Origin: Neurospora intermedia
Lineage: Eukaryota > Ascomycota > Sordariomycetes > Sordariales > Sordariaceae
NCBI GenBank assembly: GCA_037102815.1
Contig: BTPP01000003.1
Span: 4,588,001 to 4,652,000 of the forward strand
Direction: 5' to 3'
DNA length: 64,000 bases
In this document: piece after piece, positions 1 through 11,733 of the stretch
Numbering within the stretch: the first letter of the stretch is position 1
Layout: every line of letters begins with the position of its first letter
Made by a program: the position numbers and the translations under genes
The notes under the pieces: generated by a model
Seen by the model: the letters and a program-made list of their open reading frames with translations, nothing else
Told to the model about the DNA's origin: nothing
The model's database searches: none

Positions 1-2
1 TG

Positions 3-1082
3 GAGCCCAAGGCGCTAGCCAATCTCAACGGTACCCTCGTGCCCTCTGGCTCCGGTTCCGGCTCCAGCGCGACCACCACAACCAAGACGACCACTACCAC
101 AACCACGACCACCTCATCATTCTCCTCCTCAACTACCACCCGCCCAACCCAACAACAACACCCCACAACCCCCGGCAACACCACCAACACTGGCCGCAGC
201 AAGCGCCGCTCCTCCTCCCTTTGGATCCGCACCCCTCCCTCTCCCGATGCCTCTTCATCATCCCCCGGTGGTGACAACAACAACAACAACCGCCGCGTAA
301 GCGACTCCATCCTCGCCATGTCCACATCAACCAACTCGAGACCTCAAGCAGCAGAGGAAGAAGAAGAAGAAGAAAGGGAATGGTCCACCTTCTCGCCCAT
401 CCCCAAAACCCCGGCCCCCGAGACCATCGCCCGTCTAGCAGCTAATTTATCTCCCGCTTCTTCCACCACTACCACCACCGATTACCCCGGCGGCGTTGTT
501 GGTGACATTGACATTGACATTGACATTGACGGAGGTTCCTTCCTGATCCCAGCCGACGAAGCCGGCCACGAGGCCGAGTTCCTAAGGGAAGCGATGCCAG
601 AGCGCGAGAGTTACAGCGGTCTCCACGAGAGAGGAGCCATGACATGTCCGCCCAAGCCTAGTCTAAGCTATGCTGTTCCTTCCACTACTATTGGTTCCTC
701 GACAACAACAACAACAACAGCAGGTAACGGTAACAGAAGGAGTCTGTTTTCTGTCTCAGTCGGGTCTGGCTCTGCCCCTGGATTTCTAAGTCAGGATGAG
801 ATGGATGTTGATAGTAACAACCACAACATCAACAACGGCGAGGGACCACCTTCTGCTGCTGCCCCGCTGAGCACAATGGCAGGAACAATGGGTTTGCTCC
901 GAGGAGGCCGTGACAACAACAACAACACCCGTGAAAGAAACTTGGGAGTCATGATGCGGTTGAATGCGGCGAGACGAAAGAGCTTGCAGTTTGCGCCCAA
1001 GGTGGGGAGTCCGCTTGCGAGGAGTTGGACGGGGAATAACAACAACGGTGGAGGTGGGGGTGTTGGAGGCACAGCGAAGTAA
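3..1082 (+). CDS. 3' end of a low-complexity Ser/Thr-rich protein (5' partial)
   Basis: The reading frame is open from the window edge to a TAA at 1080-1082, so this is the last 359 residues of a gene that begins outside the window. The visible part is almost all low complexity: Ser/Thr runs, Asn runs, an eight-residue Glu run near position 360, and a DIDIDIDID stretch made by a 6-bp tandem repeat (about 503-531). Near the C-terminus a basic segment ending in an SLQFAPKVGSPLARSW motif looks more constrained, and an SSSLWIRTPPSP motif lies near position 215. These could be phosphorylation or docking motifs, but that is inference. I do not recognise the family. The first residues in the window may be exon or read-through. 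The gene is convergent with KAP120. Confidence 0.6.
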   Translation, partial: EPKALANLNGTLVPSGSGSGSSATTTTKTTTTTTTTTSSFSSSTTTRPTQQQHPTTPGNTTNTGRSKRRSSSLWIRTPPSPDASSSSPGGDNNNNNRRVSDSILAMSTSTNSRPQAAEEEEEEEREWSTFSPIPKTPAPETIARLAANLSPASSTTTTTDYPGGVVGDIDIDIDIDGGSFLIPADEAGHEAEFLREAMPERESYSGLHERGAMTCPPKPSLSYAVPSTTIGSSTTTTTTAGNGNRRSLFSVSVGSGSAPGFLSQDEMDVDSNNHNINNGEGPPSAAAPLSTMAGTMGLLRGGRDNNNNTRERNLGVMMRLNAARRKSLQFAPKVGSPLARSWTGNNNNGGGGGVGGTAK

Positions 1083-1875
1083 GAAGAAAGAAGGGGGTGA
1101 AAATAAAAGATAAAGGGAGAGAGGGAGGATTCGCTTGCTTATTTTACTTACTTGTTTTGTCTCTTCTGTTGTCGTGTCGTCGTCCTTTTGTTTATTTGCT
1201 TGCTGTTGGAGTAAAAAGAGAGAGAGGTTTATTAGGCTCATCAAAGGTATACCATCCATGGCGTTTTTTTCTTGTTTGTTTGGAGGAAAGGGAGGGAAGG
1301 GGGGGTTAAGGTTTGGTTGGTCGTCTGTCTTTAGGTGTAATGCGAAGGAATGAACGGTTTATGGAGTTTCTCTCATCGATGGATTGTTTTGTTGTTGAGG
1401 TTGTGAAATGACTAAGATATTTCTTCTCGGCTTTTGCGAATATTGTTCATTGAGAAACTGAATCACTCGCTTCTCGATTGCCGGAGAGTTTTGCCTTGTT
1501 GAGGATGACTACGGGCTGTATACATCGTTATGAATTAAGTACTCTTGCTGCGTAGATGCGAGTATGTTTACCGTTCTCATGATTTATTGTTTGAGCTCGT
1601 TGCCGAAAGCCGGTCAACTTCCACGAAGACTCTCCTTGGAAAGGGAGTTGCGTGGCCTCAATAACTGTTTGTACAGTATCATAATATACCGAATTTCAAA
1701 CCCAGACCCAGCCACCGTATTACCCCCTAACAGACGAAATGCTGTCTCCTTAAGTTTGGTATCCTCTTTCTCTAATCCCGAGCTTTCTTCCATGCCCCCC
1801 TTCCCTCCTCCTCAATTCTCGTCTTCCTCCCCTATCACCTACCCGAATCCACAGCCTCCCCCCGACCTCAACTCT
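1083..1875. other. Convergent 3' intergenic region
   Basis: This stretch lies between two convergent stop codons and presumably holds both 3' UTRs. It is T-rich on the + strand just after the upstream gene and pyrimidine-rich close to KAP120. A 115-codon open frame at 1564-1911 has no recognisable content and runs into the KAP120 3' end. I see no gene here. Confidence 0.6.
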
Positions 1876-4800
1876 CTACCTCCCCTCCCCCAACCTCCTA
1901 AACCCCTCTAGCACATCCTTATCCACATTAACCGCCCACTCCGCCTCAAACTGCTGCTCGCCACCCATCCTCTGCACCAAGCCCTGCAACCGTTCCCTGG
2001 CAAACTCGTACGCTTCCACTCTATGCACCGGATCCTTCAGCGCAAACTGCCGTTCCGTCACATCGAGCGGGGTATCCCACTCGTAACTAGGCAAGTTATT
2101 GGGGTCCCATACCAGGTAATCCCTCGGGTTCGTACTCCCTCCCGCTAGCTGCTCTTTCGATGTGGAGTTTATCGATTGTCGGAAATCTTGTTGTTCAGTC
2201 AGCGACTGATCATCCTCGCTCGCCGCCAACTCCGTCACCACACTCGTCCACATAGCCAGGAAATCCTGCAGCCTCGCGAGAACAATCTTCTCCTGCACCA
2301 TGGGGTCCGGCAGCTCCCAGAGGCGGGTGAGCGCCAACATGCTGAGTTTTTGCCGCTCGACCTCGGCCATGCAGTCAAAGTTATTGAACCACAAGGTCCC
2401 CAGCCACTCCCACACCTGTTCGGCGGTGGAGCCAGCGGTCGTCGCGATGCCGGCCAGCATGGTCAGAAACACCGTAGGATCGCCGAGCGCGATGCGCGCT
2501 AGCAGCATGAAGTAGTCCGTCTGCTTGATCGTGTTGATCTGGCTGACCTTCTTGTTGGGGCCGTGCGTCGTGCTTGCCTCCCAGGCGCTGTGGAGGCCCT
2601 CGAAGATGGTGTTGAGGAGGCCGATTTCCAGCATGTCCTGGACAACTACCTGCAGCCCTTGGACGCCCCCGATATTCTCGGCGATGCGCAGAATCAGCTC
2701 GATGGACCTGGCGCCGGTCTGGGATTGCTCGCGGGAGCGGGCGTCGAGTGTCTTGACGAGGGCTGCGAGGGTTGGACGGCGTAGGCGATCGTCGAGGATC
2801 TCGCGGGGCGCGAGGAGGATGTAGTTCTTTACGACTTCGAGACACTGGTTTGCTACTTCCGAATCGTACTCGAGGAGGGGCAGAGCAAGCTCAACCATTT
2901 GTACGAGGTCGGGGTGGAGAGGAGGGTAGCTTTGTGTGGTTACGGACTTCCACAAAGCTACCGACTCTTCAATAAGGTGGAGGTGAAGGGCAGACTCGGG
3001 CTCCATAGCCTCACGCAGCAGCGGGATAATCGCCGACTGATAGCGCTGAGAGTCCCCACGCATCGAGTCAACGAGCGCAGACATGATGGCCAGAATAGAC
3101 TGTTTGATCATATATTCCTCCTTTTCAGCTGACTCCCACAACTTGGGAAGAGTCAGCATAATGGCGTCGCCAAACTGAGTGATATGAGTCTCCATTCGCT
3201 GCACAATCGCCCGAATAGTGTCGAGAACAGTCAACTTGGTCTCATCGCTTTCCACCTCCTGGAGGAGCCCCATAAGCTGGTTGAAGACGTCGGGGGCAAA
3301 CGGTAGGAACTGCTCGCCCTGGAACCCAAAGTCGTCCACGATCCCCTTAAACTCACGTGCAGCAGTGATACGGACAACCTGATCGTTATGCTGGTCGTCA
3401 GGGTTCATCAAGTGTCTAAAGATTTCGTAGACAGCAGGTCGACTTTCCTCGGCGATCTTGATGGAGATCCACTGGTTGAGCAGGATGGCTATCCGTCTGC
3501 GGAGCAGCTTGGACATGGAGTCCTGGATCTGTGCGTCCTTCACCAGCGTAGTCTTTAGAAAACGGTCAAAATCGAAGGCCTCGTGAATAACAGCGGCTGC
3601 ACACCCAAGAGCGCAGTAAGCCGCCTCCTTGGTGACGATGTCCATATCGACCTTGGTCGCAAATTCACAGTATGTAAGAAGTGGTTGCCCAAGCTCCTTG
3701 TAGTGCGTCAGGAGGTCAATGAGCAGCCTTTCAGCACAAGGCCGAACAGCCCACTCGTATGCTTGACCTTCGTTACGCTCCGCAGCCTCCCACCCTTCCG
3801 GGTCTTCTTCCCATGCCTCGAGATCGGACTGTCGGAAGATGAATAGCCTACTGATGGTTACTTGGACAATATCCAGCAGGAAGTTGTTTGTCAATAGTTG
3901 GTCCTTGACAAGCTCCATGGCCTCTCTTTCCTGATTCTTGACCTCTGGGCTCTTGTATTTGAAAGTCTGCATCGGCCTGTGGGCAATCGACACACAGCTT
4001 CTAAGTAGCAAAAGACCTTTAAGGGCCAGCTTCTCTGAGAGCGGTCCTTCGTGTTTAGCGCTACCGTCGTGGTTCTCGGAGCCCGTTTGCCTGATGCCGC
4101 CCGACTTTTCAAACTCATTTGAGAATTGCTTTACAAGATTCCAGTAAGCCTTGACGAGCGGAATGGAATTCGGTAGCAGAGGGAAGCTGGCTGGGTGGGA
4201 ATCGCACATGTCGATGTGCAGTTTCGTGAACTGGATCAAGTGCTTGCCCACCGAGTCCTGGAAAGGGGCAGGGATGTGCGACTCGGAGCTGACGCCGGTA
4301 AGGAACTGGTCAAATTGGGATTGCGACAGCGACCAGAAGCCCTGGACCATCGGATCGGTATGGGGATGTTCGTAGCCAACGGTGACCAGCCTACGTAAGA
4401 TTTTGAGGGCTGTGAGGCTGTTCTGCATGTAGTAGTCGGCCTCATCTTCATCGCCGCTGCCACCCCTCGCGAAGAACTGCTGCCATGCGGCCGTCCGCTC
4501 GGTATATATCTCACCGAGCAATTGGACAAGCTCGGGTGTGACAGCCTGAAGAGCGGTCTGGGACCTCCGCAACCGCGCTGTTGCGAGCTCTTTGACTACC
4601 CGCAGCAGGACCTGCAGAGCTCCGCTGAGAGCAAGAGCACTCTCTGTCCTTGCGCTCCTTGTGACATTGATAATGCTCGGGATGACGTCTGGCCAGTCGT
4701 TGGGGTAGTCTATGCGGACAATCTTTGCGATGACAAGGGCGTTGTGTAGTGCGAGGGTCTTGTCCTCCTCGCCGACTGAGCCCTGTAGTAGCCTCGAGCG

Positions 4801-5172
4801 AATAAACTGTTTCTCGGCGGGTTGGATCGCATGTTTCGCAGTGTGTCGCCAGTATTTGTCGATTCCGTTCTTGAGCAGAATAACTGCGAGAAAGCGGACG
4901 GAGTTGTTTATGGACTTGTCGAGGAAGACGGTCTATAGGCAAGAGACGTTAGCACCGTCACCACAAGGGAAGTCCAAGAGGCTGATAGCTCCAACTGAAC
5001 CCACCTGTAGAGAAACATAGTAGTCTGGGCGAGACTCCCATGACTGAAGCTGCTGGCCGGCTGACTGTCTCTGGGTGTGATCTGTAGAAAGGGCGGCGTA
5101 CTCTAGCGTCCGGGCAAGCTCGAGGAGGTTTAGAGGGGCTGCCTCGCCGGGCACCTCGATAGCGAAGCTCAT
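1876..5172 (-). CDS. KAP120: Importin-beta family nuclear transport receptor, KAP120 / importin-11 type
   Basis: Two exons on the minus strand, 5172-5005 and 4932-1876, encode about 1074 aa. The 70-nt intron has a GTGGGT donor, a CTAAC branch site and a TATAG acceptor, and both exon junctions are phase 0. The start MSFAIEVPG fits the usual short N-terminus. Residues about 20-110 form the importin-beta N-terminal (Ran-binding) domain, with the hallmark NSVRFLAVILLKNGIDKYWR. The rest is HEAT-repeat-like alpha solenoid. The conserved C-terminal YEWDTPLDVTERQFALKD segment favours Kap120/importin-11 over other karyopherins. The length is close to yeast Kap120 (about 1030 aa). Family role: RanGTP-dependent nuclear import, and in yeast also late 60S subunit export. 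The family is secure; the paralogue assignment is from memory of the sequences. Confidence 0.9.
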
Positions 5173-5646
5173 TGTGTTGTTCTTGTTGTTGTTAGTAGCG
5201 CCGGCTGGGGGGTGTCTCTGGCCTAGTCGTAGTCGGTTGAGGGTGGCCTGGGGTATCATATATAAGAAGCGAAAGAAAGTCAATTGTGTGAATGTTTCAA
5301 GTCGAGTTTGTGGAATCAGTTGGAGCAAGCGGAATGGAGATGGAAGACGGAGCTTGACAAGTTGAGGCCTGTTTCTGAACTTGGAGAGGTCTGAGCTGTG
5401 ACGCGCTGCAGCTAGGTGTTGAAGCGGGCCCGTCACTGCAGTGGGCTGAAGACAGTAACAACTGGAAGGCGGGGCAGCTTAAATTGTTAGTGCAGCCACC
5501 TTACTGTGGTGCAAAGTCCTAACACCTGCAACCACTTTCACCCGAGACCGCCTTTATCAACACAAGAATAAAAGGGGGCTTCCTATTCTAGCTGGCTGCA
5601 GACTACCACAGTTACACTCGATGATGCTCTCGGTTGTCTTCTCAAC
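5173..5646. other. Intergenic: KAP120 promoter and dehydrogenase 3' end
   Basis: This 474-bp spacer lies between two minus-strand genes in tandem. It carries the KAP120 5' leader, which contains repeated TTGTTGTTG on the + strand just upstream of the ATG, and the 3' UTR of the dehydrogenase-propeller gene. No TATA box is obvious and no further gene is visible. Confidence 0.5.
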
Positions 5647-7560
5647 CTACAAGCTCGAACTGGGAACAACCTGTTCTAGCAAAGCAATGCCCGTAAACGC
5701 TCCCTGGTCTTCATAAATTGTCTGTTTACCACTGCCGTCCATGTTGAACCGATAGACCGCACCGCCGCTGTATGTTTGGTTAGTCCATCTTCAATTCGAG
5801 TCTTTCAAAGTAGTATGGGTGTTGACATACAGATCTGTGGCATAGATGTACCTGTTTTTTTTATCAATGGCCAGTCCAATCGCCTCATGCAGATTCCGCG
5901 CGAGGACCTGATGCTTGCTGAATGACCCATCCGGATTCAAAGCTGCCCGGTTCAAAGTATTGCCATTCGGCAGCTCTCCACGGTCAGTCCAATACAGAGC
6001 GCTGCCCTCCTCGTCCATCGCGAGGTCAACCGGCTCCGGCAGGTGATCAAAAACCACCTCAACATCTGGTCTGTTGGAAGCACCAAATCCCTGGGGTATC
6101 TCGATGGAGGCCCGGTAAATGCGTCCTTTGGCGCCTCTAGGCGGTCCCTTTTGGGTCCAGTAGAACTTGCCCTCTCGAGCTGAGACAGTGATACCTACGC
6201 ACCACAAAGTAGGGTCATCTATTCCCTTCCTCCAGTCGCCAGCGCGGACGAGAGTCTGGAGATTGGACCCATCAACGCCGCAACGGAAGACTCGCATGCC
6301 CTCTCGGTCAGAGAAATAGAGCACCTCGTTCTCCTGGTCAACAGACAACTGCTTGGGTGTGTGAACGGCGCCGGGGGGGATGATGACCCGTGCGCCAGTG
6401 CCGTCCAGGTTGCACGACATGATGGAACCATCATTTTGACCGGGAGTGCCCATGTTGGTCCAGAATATCTTGCCAGCCTTTTGGGAGAGGGCAATTCCAT
6501 CTGGCATCGGCAGATGATCGGCGATTACCTTGAGCGGAGATCTTCCATCTGCACTTCCGACGAGGATACGGCCCTTCCTGTAGAACCCGACGTCATCCGG
6601 GTTATTGTTCCATCCGATATCCAAAAAGTACAAGGACGGAATATGCAGATTGTCGTAACTGGCTTGTTCCTGGTTAGCCGTTTTGACGGTGTGATTAGGA
6701 GGGTAAAGACCGCCCTTGCTGCTCTTGGCTCCGAGTCTGCCCTCGTCAATGTACTTTTGTAGAAAGGGCAAGACACCTCTGTCCTGCAGGCCACGCTCTT
6801 GGATGTAGTGCTTCTCGATGAGTGAAACGGTATCTAGGCCGACCGAGTCCATCAGAGTGCAGGGTGGGCTACCGTTCTCGATAAACATCTCGGTCCAGAC
6901 GGCGTCGAGTTCTTGGGGAGAAGCCACTCCTTCAGCCAGCACCATGAGACACTCGCGCTTGATGGCTGCCCAAACGCGGTTCAGGATGAAACCAGTCGAC
7001 TCTGTGTGTGCAATCACGGGCATCATGCCTGACGCTCGGAAGTGTTTCAAGAGGAAGGGAAATATCTCGGGTCGCGTAGAACCACTCGTCATGAGCTCGA
7101 CGATACGAATGGTCGGCGGGACCATGTAGTGCGTGTTCAGCATCCGTTGAGCCGTCTCTGGCTTGACCATGGCCGTCATCTCGCGGGACTTGTAGGAGGA
7201 CGAGTTTGAGGCCAGGATGGCATCCGGCTGGGTGATGTTTTCGAGTTCGGCAAACAAATCGATTTTCATATTTAACCTCTCGGGTACGCATTCGATAACC
7301 AGCCAAGAGTCCTCCACGGCGGGTTTCATGTTTTGGAAGCCACGAACGCTGACGGTGTTCAGATCGACGATGGGCTTGTATCTCCATAGCTCGTTGGTGA
7401 TGTACTGCAACGCCGCGTTCGTCTGTCGAGGGTCTGGGTCCCTGATGTGGACTTTGTAGCCGGCCGATGCCCAGCAGGCGCCGATTCGACGGCCCAGGAC
7501 GCCGGCCCCGAGAATTCCAACAGATCTTCCGGCGGTGGATGGTAACTTCCACGGCGTCAT
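5647..7560 (-). CDS. 3-hydroxyacyl-CoA dehydrogenase fused to a YWTD-type beta-propeller
   Basis: Exons 7560-5831 and 5767-5647 encode about 616 aa; the 63-nt intron has a GTATGT donor, CTAAC branch site and ACAG acceptor. Ignoring the intron ends the protein early and loses the final propeller blade, so splicing is supported. Residues about 13-195 are an NAD-binding Rossmann fold with GAGVLG at 18-23. The family's ASNSSS, THYMVPP and GFILNRVW motifs carry the expected catalytic Ser, His and Asn. Residues about 200-295 are the helical dimerisation domain. Residues about 310-610 hold six blade motifs (LYFLDIG, IFWTNMG, LYFSDRE, FYWTQKG, LYWTDRG, IYATDLG), as in LDL-receptor class B or SMP-30-like six-bladed propellers. 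The first half should oxidise a 3-hydroxy acid or its CoA ester with NAD. The propeller could be a lactonase or a binding module. No signal peptide is seen. The substrate is unknown. Confidence 0.85.
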
Positions 7561-8840
7561 GGTGATGACGGATTTCCACTGCCTAGGATTAATATTCCAT
7601 AGATGTTGAGAGATGGGGAACCGACATGTTATTCAACGGGGAGGACAAGGTGACCTAGGCATATGTTCCCAAGTACCTGTAGCTGCCCCCATAGGTAGCT
7701 GCAGTCTACACTCTCCCATCGCAGCTGCCATGTATCTGGATGTGCAATTTGAAAGCATCATCCGTCCCAATGCATCATGATACGACGGCATGACGCGAGG
7801 CCATCATCTGAGGTTAAACCATAATTCATCTTACATCGACCCTCGCCGGGTCTCGATTCAACTCGGGTTCCTGACTTGTCCGGTCTCTCAATTGGGTCAG
7901 TAGCATACCGGTAGACGCGTCTTGTGGTTTATTGTAACTCCAGGAAAAAGTGTGGAAGAAGAGGTCGAATGGAAGAATCCTGCTTGGTGAGTGATCAATC
8001 CATAGCCTCACTTGATAGTTTATGTACAGCGGGAACTTGTTGGGGACCTGGACTAGAACTAGTGTACATAGTTGCCGCTTGGATGCCACCTGGACGCCTG
8101 GATGAGGTCGCAGTTCCCCTGGCGGTTCGGTGGTCCCTGTAAGCTACCAAGTGGGTCCCTCTCTACTTTCCCCGGCGTGCTTCTGCCGTGTCGTCCAGGG
8201 GCCCGGGGTTGCCATCGGACGGGGCTGGCTAGGCTGAGGTTCAGCTGAAAAGGACGCCGTCAAATGCCAGAAATTGACAGACTACCCGACGCCATTCCGT
8301 TGTGACCGTGACGTTTACAAAGGGAATCGCCCTCTTTGGCGGACGGTGTCAGTCGGGCAGTTAGTGGCTGTCTAATTGCCTACCAGTATACACTACTGTT
8401 TGTCACTCTTTTACTCTGTCAGGTCTTTCCAAGCCTTCCATTTGGGCTGGAGCGAACCTGGCTGGAACAACTGCCCTGAGCGGGAACCGCCGCCCGTGCC
8501 AATGGACCTCGGCTCCCCCGTCGGGTCGCTTCTTGGCTCCTCCTGAGATCAACACTAGACTCCATCGGCCTCCCGACAACTGGTACCTCCACGCATCACC
8601 GCACCCGGGATGATCATCGACTAGTGTACTGCCGACTTCGTCTGAATTATCCCCTGGCCCTTTCTTCTTTCTCTGTCTCTTTTAGTTTGTTCTCGTTCAA
8701 CCAACGACATGATACGACCTCCGTCCCGATAAACGTTTGATACCCCCCCTTATTAATTGCGTTTCTCCAGCTTTAATACAACCACGCCAGCCAGCCTCGA
8801 CCCTCGACCCTCGAATCCGAATCCCTCCCTATCCGATCCG
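7561..8840. other. Divergent promoter region between dehydrogenase-propeller gene and PEX2
   Basis: This 1.28-kb spacer separates two divergent start codons. It contains a CT-rich stretch just upstream of PEX2 (about 8650-8840), typical of fungal 5' leaders, and several AGGTAGCTGCAG-like short palindromic pieces near 7670-7730. Short open frames here have no recognisable content. Confidence 0.5.
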
Positions 8841-8894
8841 ATGAGCGAACCCAAGTCCTCCCCTCCAGGGCCTCCGCCTTCCGCTCCTGCTCCT

Positions 8895-8932
<38 letters not shown>

Positions 8933-10793
8933 CCCCTCTCCAGCTCCAGCTGCCGCCGCCGCGCCGACTGTCCCTCCTCCTACCCTGCCGGCAAACAACA
9001 CCTTTGCCCTCGCCCAGCAGCGATTAATCGCCCGCCGACAGGCCCGTGAGACAGAGAACGCCGCGCGCCTCGCCGCCCAGCGATCGGAATCCCAACTACG
9101 ATCCCGCATCGCAGCCTCCCAATCCCCTTTAATCCGCCGCCTCGGCTCATCGACCCTCTCTTTCTGGGATGCCATCTCCTCGCGCGAGGGCACACGGCCC
9201 GCCTTCCGCGTTGGCCAAGTCGACGCCGAACTTCTCGACGCCGAGCTCGTCGATCTCCTCCGCACCCAGGTCGGCGACGCCCTAAAGTACATTGGCGGTG
9301 GCGTCTCATCGACCCTCAAAGACGAATGGGATGCCGAGATCCTGCTCATCCTGCGCGCCATCCTTTTCAAGCTGACCATCTGGGACCACGACGCCACGTA
9401 CGGCGCTGCGCTCCAGAACCTGCGCTACACCGACGCCCGCAAGTCCGGCCCCGTGCTCCAGCCGCCATCGAAGCTGCAAAAGAGCCTGTACGGCTTCGTC
9501 ACCGTAGGTGGCAAGTACCTTTGGACTAAATGGGAGACGTACCTTCTCGACCACGACGAAGCCTCTTCCTATTCCGTCGAGGGCCCCAACCCCAACATCC
9601 AGCGCCTCAGCCGCCTCACCGAATCGATCGGCACCTTCCATGCCTTCGCCTCTTTCGCCTCCTTCCTCGTCTTCCTTCTGCACGGCCGCTACCGGACCAT
9701 CCTCGACCGGCTCCTGCGCATGCGTCTGGCGCCGCCCACCTCGCAAGTCTCGCGCGAGGTGTCATTCGAGTACCTCAACCGCCAACTCGTCTGGCACGCC
9801 TTCACCGAGTTCCTTTTGTTCGTCCTCCCCTTGGTGGGAATCAACCGCTGGCGCCGCTGGCTGGCACGCACCTGGCGCCGCACAAAATCGATGCTCACCA
9901 CCTCTTCCACCAACGATCCCACCCAGAACAAGGGCGGCGAATTCGCCTTTTTGCCGGAACGCACCTGCGCCATCTGCTACCAGGACCAAAACAGCGCCAA
10001 GTCCGAAGCCGAGCTCATGGCCGCCGCCTCTTCGTCTTCAGGCGTCGTCGGCTCCGCCCAGACCGACATCACGAACCCTTACGAGGCCATGCCCTGCGGC
10101 TGCGTGTACTGCTTCGTGTGCGTGGCGACGCGCATCGAGCGCGAGGAAGGCGAAGGGTGGACGTGCTTGCGCTGCGGCGAGCTGGTTAAAGAATGCAAGC
10201 CTTGGAATGGCGATGTTTTGAGTCCTGCTGAAGCTCATGCAGCGGCGGCAAACCAAGGCGGGAGGAACGTGGCGTTTGCGGCTGGCGTAAAAGAGCGACC
10301 TAACCTGAATCGATTGTCGACGGAGAGCAGTGGGAGGAGGAGTAGCAGTAATCGGGTCTCGTTTGATGATGAGGTCAGGGAGAGGAGGAGGGTGTCGTTC
10401 GAGGATGAGATTAGACCGGGCGAGGATGCGGCTAGTGATGATGGGCCGGTTCGGGTGCCGGAGAGGAGGGAGAGCCAAAAGCAGAGCCAGACGGCGAGGG
10501 TAATTGGGACGGGTGCAAGTGAGGGTGAGACGAGCGGTACGAAGGCGGATGCAGAGGAGGAGGGTGAAGACGAAGAAGAAGAAGGAGAGGATGAAGAAGA
10601 CCAGGAGGAGGAGGAGGAGGAAGAAGAATCACAATCAAGCGGGGACCTTCAAACAAGTTCTGACGCCGAGGACGAAGAAGATGACGGAGAAGAGGAAGAA
10701 GAAGGCTCGGAATTAGGATCAGATAGTTCCGATTCCGAAGACTACGAAGCGGAAGAAGAGGAACTTGGTGAGGATATTGCTTTCTCGTCTTAA
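8841..10793 (+). CDS. pex2: Peroxisomal biogenesis factor 2 (PEX2), RING-type E3 ubiquitin ligase of the import machinery
   Basis: A single uninterrupted frame encodes 650 aa from the first in-frame ATG (MSEPKSSPPG); the frame is open upstream to 8757 but only with non-ATG codons. An N-terminal Ala-Pro repeat (about residues 15-40) precedes the conserved Pex2/Pex12 N-terminal region (about 55-350) with membrane-embedded helices (for example LVWHAFTEFLLFVLPLVGI). The RING lies at about 376-445: CAIC, then PCGCVYCFVC (Cys 419, 421, 424, 427), then CLRC (442-445). The position normally held by His is Cys, so all eight ligands appear to be Cys. After the RING comes a long basic/Ser-rich linker and an acidic Glu/Asp tail (about 570-650). 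Known role: with PEX10 and PEX12 it ubiquitinates the receptor PEX5 for recycling. The Podospora orthologue, car1, is needed for karyogamy. Confidence 0.93.
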
Positions 10794-11470
10794 ATCAGAT
10801 GGAACCAGACGAGACCAGACCAGGCGGGAAAACTACGTACAAAGCGAGCATTAGATCAGGAGCAAGTAAAGGTATTAAGCAAGCATGCATGTTTTTTTTT
10901 TCTTTTCTCAGGGGTTGGTTCGGAACTTTCTCTGTGCGTATAAGAGTATGATTGTAACAAAATGCTCGGTACATTCGACAATAAAATATAAGGACGGGGG
11001 AGATCGGATAATATTACCTATACATAATGATGATACCTACCGTACTCTTTGTTTTTTCAACGAAAATATATAAGGAGCTGTAATCTCGTCAAAAACGATG
11101 GGGTACGGTGTTGTTTGTTTGAATAGACAGCTGAGAGAAGGTCTCCGCTTCTGTTGAAGTTCATTCGAGTGTCGAGAAACTAGTCATAGTAGCTAAATGT
11201 CACTGAAATCCGAACTGTAAACATAGACTAAGCATGTCTACAACTCTTGGGAGTATCGTAACCTCACTCAACACGCTATTACGAAACAAGTTCTTCACCG
11301 CTGATCAACCGCGTATGTATCTGTCTTGCCCATCAAAATCAATCCAGTTTTTGTCCAAGTCATAAAGTCATTATCATATACGAGCCATGAATCTAACATG
11401 TCTATCCCATCTCCTCTTTCCCTCTTGGTTTCCACCATCCATCCTGTCCAGCCCATTCAGGATTCCCCCC

Positions 11471-11501
<31 letters not shown>

Positions 11502-11733
11502 AAAAAAAAAAAAAAAAAGTCATCGCTTCCTCGTCCGTCAAAAAGAAATCAAGAAAAAAAAAAGAAAAAATATGAGAAAAACAGAAGAAAGCAAACGGAA
11601 AGTATAAGACCATCAACAAGCCATATCGCTCATCTCCTTCATGAAGTCTTTTCCCATATCATATCCAAAAAGTGCAAGTGCCTCACACATCCAATCTTCC
11701 TTCCTTCCATAAAACCAACCTCCTTCTCTCTAC
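10794..11733. other. Convergent 3' intergenic region with a large homopolymer tract
   Basis: This is the shared downstream region of PEX2 (+) and the Pal1-like gene (-). An AATAAAA at 10980-10986 is a plausible polyadenylation signal for PEX2. The region also contains the C27A27 tract listed separately. No gene is visible; open frames crossing the tract are simply the homopolymers translated. Confidence 0.6.
11465..11518 (+). repeat. Homopolymer junction C27-A27
   Basis: Twenty-seven C residues (11465-11491) are followed without interruption by twenty-seven A residues (11492-11518). It lies in the 3' region between two convergent genes and overlaps no supported CDS. Exact lengths may be affected by sequencing slippage. 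Confidence 0.9.

Noticed and set aside
1564-1911. 115-codon plus-strand ORF between the first two genes
   Set aside because: Its Pro-rich end is the reverse of the KAP120 3' end; no independent support.
8753-9397. 214-codon minus-strand ORF antisense to PEX2, with Gly/Ala repeats
   Set aside because: It mirrors the GC-rich Ala-Pro coding repeat of PEX2; the PEX2 frame is clearly the selected one.
11326-11619. ORFs on both strands across the C27A27 tract
   Set aside because: They are simply homopolymer translations (poly-Pro/poly-Lys or poly-Phe/poly-Gly).
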